Below are positions 6,632-13,446 of a stretch of DNA of 27,841 bases, in pieces (position 1 is the stretch's first letter; the number at the start of each line of letters is the position of its first letter). Source of the stretch: JANMAT01 sp031359995 (lineage in GTDB: Bacteria; Actinomycetota; Acidimicrobiia; Acidimicrobiales; Ilumatobacteraceae); contig JANMAT010000173.1 in the NCBI GenBank assembly GCA_031359995.1, forward strand, positions 1 to 27,841, written 5' to 3'. The translations under genes were made by a program, and so were the position numbers. Under the pieces are notes generated by a model. It was given only the letters and a program-made list of their open reading frames with translations. It was not told the origin of the DNA and searched no databases.

Positions 6632-7654
6632 GTGCGACTCGGCTCCACCAACCGACGCGCCGACCCGGCGCTCATTGCCGAGATGCGGCGTTCAGCCATC
6701 CAGGTGTCGTTCGACGAGGAGCCCGTCGCTCAGCTGGACTCGGAAGCGATCGACTTCCGAGTCGCTTCCGAGTACTTCGCGCCGACCCGCCGGCTGCGCC
6801 GATCCGACCTCGAGAGCCTCGGGCTGATGACGAGACACCAGGGACGCACGGTGCCGACGGTGGGAGGTCTGCTGCTGTTCGGCCGGGACCGCAGCAACAC
6901 CTTTCCCGACGCTTGGATACAAGCCGGGCGCTTCGCCGGAGTCGACCGCAGTGCAATCATCGACAGCGTCGACCTGCAGGACGCGCTTCCGGCGATGGTG
7001 GAGGACGCCCTTCGGTTCCTCGACCGCCACCTCGCCACGGCACTGGTGATCGACGGCGTGCGGCACCGAGGAGCGAGGCCAGTGCCGCTCGTGGCCCTAC
7101 GCGAAGCCGTGATCAACGCCGCTGTGCACGCCGACTACTCCCAGGCTGGTGCGCCCATCCGGCTCGCCGTGTTCGACGACCGCGTGGAGATCGAGAACCC
7201 TGGTCTGCTGCCGTTCGGCATGACCGTGGACGACATCCGCATGGGCGTCTCCCAGGTCCGCAACCGCGTCATCGCACGCACCTTCCGCGAGCTCGGCTAC
7301 ATCGAGCAGTGGGGCAGCGGCGTGCCTCGCATGGCGGCCGCTTGCCTGCAGATGGGTCTACCCGAGCCGCAGATCGACGACTTCGGTGGCCGCGTGCGCC
7401 TCACCTTCCACGCGGAGCCGTCCGCCACGCCCCAGCTCGATGACATGGATCGCCGGATCCTCCATCACCTCGACAGTTCCGACGGACTCACGACGGCTGC
7501 CCTCGCCACGACCCTCGGCCGGACGACACGGGCGACGCGCACGCGACTCGCTGCACTCGTCGAGCGAGGTCTTGTCGTCGAGATCGGCAGTGGACCGCAC
7601 GACCCGAAGCGCCGCTACTACCGGGCAACGTCGACGCCGGACACCCGCGCTTGA
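6632..7654 (+). CDS. AlbA/RecG-like ATP-binding regulator, lacking its N-terminal AlbA domain
   Basis: The ORF gives 340 residues from GTG 6632. The first residues, RLGSTNRRADPALIAEMRR, match the end of an AlbA_2 (divergent AAA_4/Schlafen-like) domain, normally preceded by about 120 residues. Here a stop (TAA 6620-6622) lies four codons upstream, so the N-terminal nucleic-acid-binding domain is missing. What remains is GGLLLFG (78-84), the HATPase_c_4 N-box REAVINAAVHADYS (157-170), the RVEIENPG strand and QWGSGVPRM, all typical of this ATP-binding C-terminal domain. A winged helix-turn-helix (about 267-320, LTTAALATTLGRTTRA) ends the protein. Full-length relatives are putative transcription regulators or phage-defence-associated proteins. 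This copy lies between two integrase 3' ends and is probably a broken remnant, although the reading frame is intact. Confidence 0.75.
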   Translation: MRLGSTNRRADPALIAEMRRSAIQVSFDEEPVAQLDSEAIDFRVASEYFAPTRRLRRSDLESLGLMTRHQGRTVPTVGGLLLFGRDRSNTFPDAWIQAGRFAGVDRSAIIDSVDLQDALPAMVEDALRFLDRHLATALVIDGVRHRGARPVPLVALREAVINAAVHADYSQAGAPIRLAVFDDRVEIENPGLLPFGMTVDDIRMGVSQVRNRVIARTFRELGYIEQWGSGVPRMAAACLQMGLPEPQIDDFGGRVRLTFHAEPSATPQLDDMDRRILHHLDSSDGLTTAALATTLGRTTRATRTRLAALVERGLVVEIGSGPHDPKRRYYRATSTPDTRA

Positions 7655-7678
7655 CGGCAGAACGCTTCTGAGTCGACC

Positions 7679-7720
7679 AATGGTCACCCTCCTTCGAGCA
7701 GTGCGTCGGCGCGACGTGCG
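7679..7720 (-). repeat. 42-bp near repeat, integrase 3' end copy
   Basis: Partner of the repeat at 6472-6513; it includes TGGTCAC and the integrase stop codon. The two copies bracket the AlbA-like gene in the same orientation. Confidence 0.55.
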
Positions 7721-8947
7721 GCGTCCTCGTCGTCGCCCGGCATGACGTGCGCGTAGACGGTGAGCGTCACGCCGACGTCGGCGTGACCGACGCGCTGCGA
7801 GAGCACCTTCACCGGCACGCCGGCGGCGAGCGCGGCGGTGGCATAGCTGTGGCGAAGAATCGTGCAGCCGGATCGGTGGCGGTCCCGCCGCGCGCACCAG
7901 CTTGGCGAAGAGGTTGGAGAAGGCCTCCGGGTTCGGGGCGCTACCGTCGAGGTTGGTGACCACCAGACCGTGCTCGCCCTGCCAGCCGCCGCCGATCTGC
8001 AGCCGCTCGGCGGTCTGCGTCCGCTTCCACGCCTTGAGTGCCGACAGCGTGGCCGGTCCGATGGCGATCGTCCGGTTCCCTCGCGCCGTCTTCGGTGTCG
8101 AGGCGGCGGTCGTCTTGCCGTAGCGGATGCGGGTCGAGCGGATGGTGATCGTGGCGGCCTTGAGGTCGACGTCGGTCCATCGCAGGCCGAGCACCTCGCC
8201 CCGCCGCATCCCGGTCGATGCCATCAGCATCCACACCGCGGCCCACCGGTGCGACTCGGCGGCTTTCACGAACCGACGCAGCTCGTCGGCCGTCCACGCC
8301 TTCATCTCCGGGACGCGGCCGCGCGGCGGATCGGCCGTGTCACACGCGTTCCGCTGCAGCTGACCCCAACTCACGGCGTCGCGCATCGCACGCGTCAGCA
8401 CCCCGTGCACGTTGCGCACGGTCTTGGGTGACAGGCCGGCGCCGAGACCGCGGCGAGACTCCGTGCGTCCTTCCGTGAGGAGCCGGCTGTAGAGGCGGTT
8501 GAGGGCGGCGCCGTCGACCGACCGGAGGCGAGCCCGACCGAGCTCGGGCAGGACGTAGAGCCGGATGATGCCTTCGTACGCTGCTGCGGTCGAGGGCAGC
8601 AGCGATGAACGGCGCCCCGGCAACCAGATGTCGAGCAGGTACGAACCGAGCGTCGCCTTGCTCGGCGCCACGAGCACGCCACGGTGCTTGTCGGCGAGGA
8701 TGGCGGTGAGAGCGGCCTGGGCGTCCTTCTTGGTAGCGAAGCCGCGGCGCCGCAGCTGCCGCCGGCGGCCGTTGGCGCCGGGAAGGTCGACAACCAGCGA
8801 CCAGGTCCCGTTGTCCGCTCGTGAGATCGATCCGGCGATGCTCCCACTGGTGCAAACCGCGACCGGCCGCAGGATCGTCGCAATGAGGTCTGTGTCGGAC
8901 CGTGCTGGTTGGTGCTGCGTCGTGCGGTTCGCGCTTGGCTTCCGCAC
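7684..8947 (-). pseudogene. Tyrosine recombinase/integrase, frameshifted at the catalytic HxxR motif
   Basis: From GTG 8947 the protein shows the plan of an actinobacterial phage/ICE integrase. An arm-binding N-terminal region (NGTWSLVVDLPGANGRRRQ, about 46-64) comes first, then a core-binding domain (about 97-195). The catalytic domain starts with TGMRRGEVLGLRW (245-257), which carries the first catalytic Arg. Near 7858-7859 there is one extra base: the minus strand reads CACGATTCTTCGCCAC, where CACGATCTTCGCCAC would give HDLRH. The rest of the domain continues in the next frame with SYATAALAAGVPVKVL, VGHADVGVTLTVYAHV (catalytic Tyr) and the stop at 7684-7686. All active-site residues are therefore present but split over two frames. 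This is either a true inactivating mutation or a sequencing error. The gene points away from selC at its 5' end and ends nearer the tRNA. Confidence 0.85.
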
Positions 8948-8978
8948 GTCACAAGGGGGTCGATGCGACGCCGCGGCG

Positions 8979-9299
8979 CTAGTAGCAGTCTGCGAGGGTG
9001 TTGAGGGCGGTGCAGATCTCGTGGTGGCGGGCGGGGTCGAGGCGGCCGAGGCGTCGGGTGAGCAGCGTGCGGGGGATGGTGGTGAGGTTGTCGAAGCTGG
9101 CGACGCTCTCGTGGTCGATCCCTTCGGCCGGCCCGACGGGAATCGCGGTGGGGATAGCGCGGATCGTCGAGGTGATCGGGGCGACGACGAGGTTCGTGAC
9201 GACGGGGATGACCTCGTTGCGGGTGACGACCAGGACGGGGCGCCGCTTGCCGTTGGGTGGCTCGAGGAGCCAGATGTCGCCTTGCGCGGGGGCGGTCAC
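8979..9299 (-). CDS. MazF/PemK-family toxin (endoribonuclease)
   Basis: The protein has 106 residues from GTG 9299, overlapping the antitoxin stop by four bases (GTGA). It shows the MazF/PemK fold pattern: GDIWLLEPPNGKRRPVLVV (8-26), VVAPITSTIR (about 38-47), and SFDNLTTIPRTLLTRRLGRL (about 68-87). Length is normal for the family. Known role: MazF toxins cut mRNA or tRNA at short specific sequences and are neutralised by the cognate antitoxin. The pair would act as an island stabilisation or stress module. It lies 31 bp upstream of the integrase start on the same strand. Confidence 0.85.
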   Translation of the reverse strand: MTAPAQGDIWLLEPPNGKRRPVLVVTRNEVIPVVTNLVVAPITSTIRAIPTAIPVGPAEGIDHESVASFDNLTTIPRTLLTRRLGRLDPARHHEICTALNTLADCY

Positions 9300-9547
9300 C
9301 AGGGTTCGGCTTCGGTCAACGCCAGGGCGTTGGCGAGGGCCCAGGCGGCTTCGTCAGCCGTCTGAGGTTGGGCCCGGTACGCGGCGGCGATCGTCTCGCC
9401 GGTCTTGGCCCGGTGGTGTTGCTCGGCAAGGCGGGCGACGGCGAGGCGGATGACTTCGGAGCGGGAGTCAGCGACCCCGTCTGCCACCAGTTCGTCGATG
9501 GCCTGGACCTCGGTGTCCCGGAATCGGGTGGGTACCTGAACTGTCAC
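9296..9547 (-). CDS. Ribbon-helix-helix antitoxin of the MazEF-type pair
   Basis: The protein has 83 residues from GTG 9547. The N-terminus MTVQVPTRFRDTEVQAID starts a ribbon-helix-helix DNA-binding domain (about 1-45), followed by SRSEVIRLAVARLAEQ. The acidic Ala-rich C-terminus would wrap the toxin. A TATACT -10 element lies only 6 nt before the GTG, so the mRNA is probably leaderless, and the longer upstream extension in the same frame is not needed. Known role: it neutralises the toxin and autoregulates the operon by binding its own promoter. The stop overlaps the toxin start, the usual antitoxin-first order. Confidence 0.82.
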   Translation of the reverse strand: MTVQVPTRFRDTEVQAIDELVADGVADSRSEVIRLAVARLAEQHHRAKTGETIAAAYRAQPQTADEAAWALANALALTEAEPW

Positions 9548-9553
9548 CCGTGC

Positions 9554-9559
9554 AGTATA
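9554..9559 (-). promoter_or_regulatory. -10 element (TATACT) of the antitoxin-toxin operon
   Basis: TATACT on the minus strand ends 6 nt before the GTG start at 9547, placing the transcript start at or next to the start codon. It sits in an AT-richer patch, and flanking TGCAC repeats could form part of the autoregulatory operator. Confidence 0.5.
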
Positions 9560-9650
9560 CCAAGGTGCATCACCCGCCGGGTTGGTAGGGAGTGAGGCAG
9601 CGGTGCCGCCGCCGACCCATTCGATCGGTGCTGTGGGTGGCCGGCGGGCC

Positions 9651-9908
9651 TCAGCCCGTCTGGTCCCATCTGGCCGGGTCTGGAGTGTTCGAGCTGGCGA
9701 GGCCGTTGGCGAGCAACGCGAGCAGCTCGGGCGTGTCGTCGGCCACTCGGGTGGCGGCCAAGCACACATCACCCTGCCAGTGGCTGATCACGAACTGAGC
9801 GCCTTCGGGATGCCACCTAACTCGCAGGAACCGGTTGTCACCGCGCGGATCGGCCAGGGACACCCGATGCGCGAACGGTCCCCCCAACTCCACCACAGCG
9901 CCGATCAT
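9651..9908 (-). CDS. Small protein of unknown function
   Basis: The ORF has 85 residues from ATG 9908. The core looks protein-like (RVSLADPRGDNRFLRVRWHP, QFVISHWQGDVCLAATRV, PELLALLANGLAS) with alternating beta-strand-like hydrophobics followed by a C-terminal helix. I do not recognise the family. It is divergent from the truncated sigma gene at 10010 and lies upstream of the antitoxin gene, all within the selC-linked region. No strong ribosome site is seen, so the start is uncertain. Confidence 0.5.
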   Translation of the reverse strand: MIGAVVELGGPFAHRVSLADPRGDNRFLRVRWHPEGAQFVISHWQGDVCLAATRVADDTPELLALLANGLASSNTPDPARWDQTG

Positions 9909-10009
9909 GCGCCGAGATCACCCACTCAGCAAGCGCGGTGGCGCCGGCAGGGGTGAGACGATTTCGGCCGCCGAGGGTCTGGTTGGGTGTGAGGACGGAA
10001 GGAGGGCGC

Positions 10010-10357
10010 GTGGCGAACGCCGGCGCCGAGTTCGAGCGGTTCGCGACGGACGACGGGCAGCGTGTACGGCGAGTGCTGGTGGCGCGCTTCGGGGTCGACG
10101 CAGGCAACGATGTGACGGACGAGGCGATGGCCTACGCCTGGGAGCACTGGGATCGGGTGCGTTCGCTCGCCAACCCCGTCGGCTACCTCTACCGTGTCGC
10201 CCAGTCGGCCGCCCGGCGCCACGCCCGCTGGCGACGAGCACCGCGGTTCCCGCCGGAGACGAGCGCGCCTGCGGGGATCGGCGAGCCCGGTCTACCCGCT
10301 GCGCTCGCTGCGTTGAAGCCGGTGCCCCGCACCTGCGTCGTGCTCGTCCACGGGTAA
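10010..10357 (+). pseudogene. ECF sigma factor paralogue truncated before region 4
   Basis: Translation starts at GTG 10010 behind a strong GGAAGGAGGG ribosome site. The 115 residues follow the sigma factor at 959-1516 closely: AYAWEHW, ANPVGYLYRVAQSAARR, then RWRR, and finally VVLVHG. The intact paralogue continues from that point as YGMSYREAADTL with its helix-turn-helix. Here the HGY codons break into a TAA stop (10355-10357), so all of region 4.2 is lost. Without it the protein cannot recognise a -35 element in the usual way. No partner anti-sigma gene follows. The strong ribosome site suggests the gene was functional until a deletion or insertion at about 10356. Confidence 0.75.
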
Positions 10358-10358
10358 G

Positions 10359-10375
10359 CCCCGCCCGACGCGGGG
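10359..10375. terminator. Hairpin at the broken end of the sigma remnant
   Basis: CCCCGC-CCGAC-GCGGGG is a perfect 6-bp stem immediately after the truncated sigma gene, followed by TT. It could terminate transcription from either side. A second small hairpin (CCCCG...CGGGG, 10452-10466) overlaps the stop of the minus-strand membrane gene. Confidence 0.45.
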
Positions 10376-10458
10376 TTGTGAGCCGCCATCGCGTTTCCTC
10401 AACGCGGGATCAACGCCGGTCGTCACGGGAAGCGCGGTTCAGCAGGCGACGCCCCGCC

Positions 10459-11277
10459 TCACGGGGTGGCCAGCGTCGGCCGTTCCGTCTCCCTGCTGGT
10501 CAGGTAGACGACGACGGCGAGGATCGCCGCCAGAGAGATCAGGCTGGTGACGGTGGTGCCGAGGCCGAGCCCCCCTTGGAACCCTTCGGGGTCCGCGCCT
10601 GGGGCAAGGTGCCGGGGCTGCGACAGCAGGTCGCCGATGGAGGCACCGAGGGGACGGGTGATCACGTAGGCGACCCAGAAGGCCAGGATCGCGTTCAGCC
10701 GGAATCGGAGGTGGGCGATGGCCACGATGGCGATGAGTGCGGCGAAGAGGAGCATCGACCTGAAGTAGCCGATCGAGTACTTCTCGGCGACGAGATCCCC
10801 GGCGGCGGTGCCGAGCGCGAACGTGAACAGGATCGCCAACCAGTAGAACGCCTCGCGTCGGGTCGTGGTGATCGAGTGGATCGACAAGGTGTGCTCGACC
10901 CCGTACCACACCGCGAACGTGGCCAGCATGGCCGCACCGAACACGATCGTGCTGGTCGTGAGGCTCCAGTTGAAGTGCTCGACGAGGTTGTCGGTGATGA
11001 GCGTGCCGACCACGCTGATGAGCACGACCGCAACCCAGTAGATGGCGGGTACGTACTTGCGGGCACGGAACTGCACGACGAGCGCGGTGATGAGCAGGCT
11101 GCCCATGACCACGGTCGTCGTGTTGAGGTTGTCGCCGAGCTTGCCGTTGATGAAGTCGGCGAAGGTCTCGCCGACCGTGGTGCACAGCACCTTGATGATC
11201 CAGAAGAAGATGGTGACTTCGGGAACCTTGCTGAGCGCGGCTCGGGCGGTGCTGGGCTGTTGCTGAATGGCACCCAC
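10459..11277 (-). CDS. COG4705-like multi-pass membrane protein
   Basis: The chosen start is GTG 11277, preceded by AAAGAGG at a 6-nt spacing, giving 272 residues. A longer start at GTG 11331 lacks such a site. About eight membrane segments are visible, arranged as two similar halves: KVPEVTIFFWIIKVLCTTVGE near the N-terminus and EAFYWLAILFTFALGTAAGD in the second half. The acidic/polar motifs TTVGETFAD and GTAAGDLVA sit in equivalent positions. This matches what I know of COG4705, uncharacterised membrane-anchored proteins often found near two-component systems. A transport role is possible but unproven. It is divergent from the response regulator gene and shares a ~150-bp promoter region with it. 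Confidence 0.7.
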   Translation of the reverse strand: MGAIQQQPSTARAALSKVPEVTIFFWIIKVLCTTVGETFADFINGKLGDNLNTTTVVMGSLLITALVVQFRARKYVPAIYWVAVVLISVVGTLITDNLVEHFNWSLTTSTIVFGAAMLATFAVWYGVEHTLSIHSITTTRREAFYWLAILFTFALGTAAGDLVAEKYSIGYFRSMLLFAALIAIVAIAHLRFRLNAILAFWVAYVITRPLGASIGDLLSQPRHLAPGADPEGFQGGLGLGTTVTSLISLAAILAVVVYLTSRETERPTLATP

Positions 11278-11430
11278 GGAGGACCTCTTTCCGGACGACG
11301 GTGCTCCACCGTTGCGACGGACTCTGGCCACGGCGCGTTAGAGCGTCCCGCTACTCGCCTGTGAGTCAGCTCGGTGTATCCCCAACGCCAGCTCAACACC
11401 GCACCGGATCGGACGCCTCGGGCCTACCAT

Positions 11431-12117
11431 GTGGCCGTGGAGGCGCGGGTGCTGGTCGTGGAGGACGACGACCGGATAGCGGTCGCGGTGGCTGACTCGC
11501 TCACCGCCGATGGCTACCTTACCCGTCGCGCGGGCAGCATCCTCGAAGGCCAGCTGCTGGCCGGCGAGTGGGATCCAGCGCTCGTGCTGCTGGACCTCGG
11601 CTTGCCCGACGGCGACGGCCTGATGCTCTGCCGCCAGCTTCGTGCCACGCGCCAGCACGTTCGGATCGTCATCCTCACCGCGCGGGACGACGACATCGAC
11701 GTGATCGCCGGGTTGGACGCTGGCGCCAACGACTACGTCACCAAGCCGTTCGCACTCCCGGTGCTTCGTGCGCGGGTACGCGCCCAGCTCCGGCCCGCGC
11801 CGGCCGACGGCACCGTCGCCGAGATCGGCGAACTCCGCGTGGATGTCGCGGCCCATCGGGCCACGTGGCGGGAACGCCCGCTCGACCTTCGACCTCGCGA
11901 GCTCGCGTTGTTGGTGCTGCTCATGCGGGACCACGGCCGCGTGGTCACCCACGAACGCGTCCTGTTCGAGTTGTGGGGACCCGAGTGGGACCAGGCGAGC
12001 CGAAAGAGCCTGGACACCCACCTCCACTCGCTACGACGCAAGCTGGCCGCGGACGGCGGCCCCGGCGATTGGATCACCACGATCCGCAGCATCGGCTACC
12101 GGTTCGACGCGCCGTGA
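11431..12117 (+). CDS. OmpR/PhoB-family response regulator
   Basis: The protein has 228 residues from GTG 11431; the ORF is open further upstream but conserved sequence starts at VEARVLVVEDDD. The receiver domain has acidic residues Glu11-Asp13, phospho-acceptor Asp55 (LVLLDLGLPDGDG), Thr83 (ILTARDDD) and Lys105 (YVTKPF). A winged-helix output domain follows from about 130, with LDLRPRELALLVLLM, VTHERVLFELWG, SLDTHLHSLRRKL and TIRSIGYRF, diagnostic of the OmpR/PhoB type. The stop overlaps the kinase start (GTGA). It probably controls neighbouring envelope genes. Confidence 0.92.
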   Translation: MAVEARVLVVEDDDRIAVAVADSLTADGYLTRRAGSILEGQLLAGEWDPALVLLDLGLPDGDGLMLCRQLRATRQHVRIVILTARDDDIDVIAGLDAGANDYVTKPFALPVLRARVRAQLRPAPADGTVAEIGELRVDVAAHRATWRERPLDLRPRELALLVLLMRDHGRVVTHERVLFELWGPEWDQASRKSLDTHLHSLRRKLAADGGPGDWITTIRSIGYRFDAP

Positions 12118-13433
12118 AACAGTCGATCACGCGCGTGATCGTGCTCGTGACCGCCGCGACCGTCATGGTCCTGGGTCTTCCGCTGGCGTTTCTCGTCCAC
12201 CGGAACTTCCACGACAACGCGGTCGTCGTCCTGCAGCGCCGCGCTGCGTTGGCGATCGGCGAGGTCACGCTGCCGCTCGATGCTGCGACCGTCACCAGGG
12301 CGCTCAGCGAAGCTGACGACCCGCCCGACGTGACGGTCTACGACCAGCGGGGTCTCCGCCTCACCGGACCGGGTCCCGACCGGGCTGACCGTGCCGTCCA
12401 GGAGGCGATCGGGGGCCAACCCGCAGCCATGGTGATCGGTCGGTCGCTCGTCGTCGCAACGCCGATCAACGACCGCTCGACCGAACGTGTCGTCGGTGCG
12501 GTGCGGGTCACGGCCGCCCAGTCCACCATCTGGATCCGAACCCTCTGGGCTTGGACGGCGATGGCTGGCGCGGCGACGGCGGCGCTGTTCATGGCCTGGC
12601 TCGCCGCCCGCCACCAGAGCAAGCGATTGGCCACCCCGGTGAACGCCCTCGCCGCGACCGCCGAGGCGATCGACGCCGGCCGGATCCCCGATCCACCGTC
12701 CACCTGTGGCATCGACGAGATCGACGCCGTCGCCGACGCCCTTCACGCCAGCAGCACGCGTGCCGCCGCGGTCCTCGCCCGCGAGCGGGCCTTCACGAGC
12801 GACGTTTCCCACCAGTTGCGCACTCCGTTGACCCGCCTGCGCCTGACCATCGAAGGCCTTGCGGCGTCAGACCTGCCCTCAGACGAGGTCTCCCTGGCGC
12901 TGCGCGAGATCGACCAGATCGAGGCCACCGTCGAGCACCTGCTGGGGCTGGCACGGGGAAGACACCAGCCGACCGCTCGATCCGATCCCGCAGCGGCCAC
13001 ACGAGCAGCCGGCGATCGCTGGCGACCGAGCGCCGAGCGCGACCAGCGCTCCCTGACGGTCGACATCGCCAACCAACTGCCGGCGATCATCGCGACACCA
13101 GCGGCCCTCGACCAGGTGCTCGACGTGCTCATCGACAACGCCATCCAGCACGGTTGTGGTGTGGTCAGCGTCCGAGCCCGCCACGCACCCGGCGGTGTCG
13201 CCATCGAGGTCACCGACGGAGGCACGCTCGCCACATTGGACGTGACCCAGTTGGATCGGCGTTCGTCGAGCCTGGCCCATGGCATCGGACTCCCGCTGGC
13301 ACGAACGCTCATCGAGGCCGATGGGGGGCGAATGGCGCTGATCGCCGCCGACCCGACCACGTTCCAGATCCTCTATCCGGTGCACGCCGAGGATGTTCCC
13401 CTCGCCGTGAACGGCACCCTCACGACTCCGTGA
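12114..13433 (+). CDS. Membrane sensor histidine kinase
   Basis: The protein has 439 residues from GTG 12114, translationally coupled to the response regulator (GTGA). Membrane segments at about 7-28 and 147-165 flank a ~115-residue extracytoplasmic sensor. A HAMP-like linker (about 166-218) leads to the H-box TSDVSHQLRTPLTRL with His233. The N-box is DVLIDNAIQHG (Asn342), the G1 box VTDGG (Asp368) and the G2 box HGIGLPLARTLIEADGG (389-405). The catalytic domain is compact, with a short stretch between G1 and G2. All residues needed for autophosphorylation are present. The ligand is unknown; Mg2+, peptides or membrane stress are plausible from the neighbours. Confidence 0.92.
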   Translation: MKQSITRVIVLVTAATVMVLGLPLAFLVHRNFHDNAVVVLQRRAALAIGEVTLPLDAATVTRALSEADDPPDVTVYDQRGLRLTGPGPDRADRAVQEAIGGQPAAMVIGRSLVVATPINDRSTERVVGAVRVTAAQSTIWIRTLWAWTAMAGAATAALFMAWLAARHQSKRLATPVNALAATAEAIDAGRIPDPPSTCGIDEIDAVADALHASSTRAAAVLARERAFTSDVSHQLRTPLTRLRLTIEGLAASDLPSDEVSLALREIDQIEATVEHLLGLARGRHQPTARSDPAAATRAAGDRWRPSAERDQRSLTVDIANQLPAIIATPAALDQVLDVLIDNAIQHGCGVVSVRARHAPGGVAIEVTDGGTLATLDVTQLDRRSSSLAHGIGLPLARTLIEADGGRMALIAADPTTFQILYPVHAEDVPLAVNGTLTTP

Positions 13434-13446
13434 TGGGCCTGTTTGA

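Noticed and set aside
6364..7443. Second plus-strand frame across the AlbA-like gene
   Set aside because: Arg/Pro/His-rich and without motifs; the ATP-binding domain is in the frame starting at 6632.
8950..10460. Second copy of the selC 3' end (attR)
   Set aside because: I looked for the T-loop to acceptor sequence in this stretch and did not find it by eye; the right boundary stays undefined.
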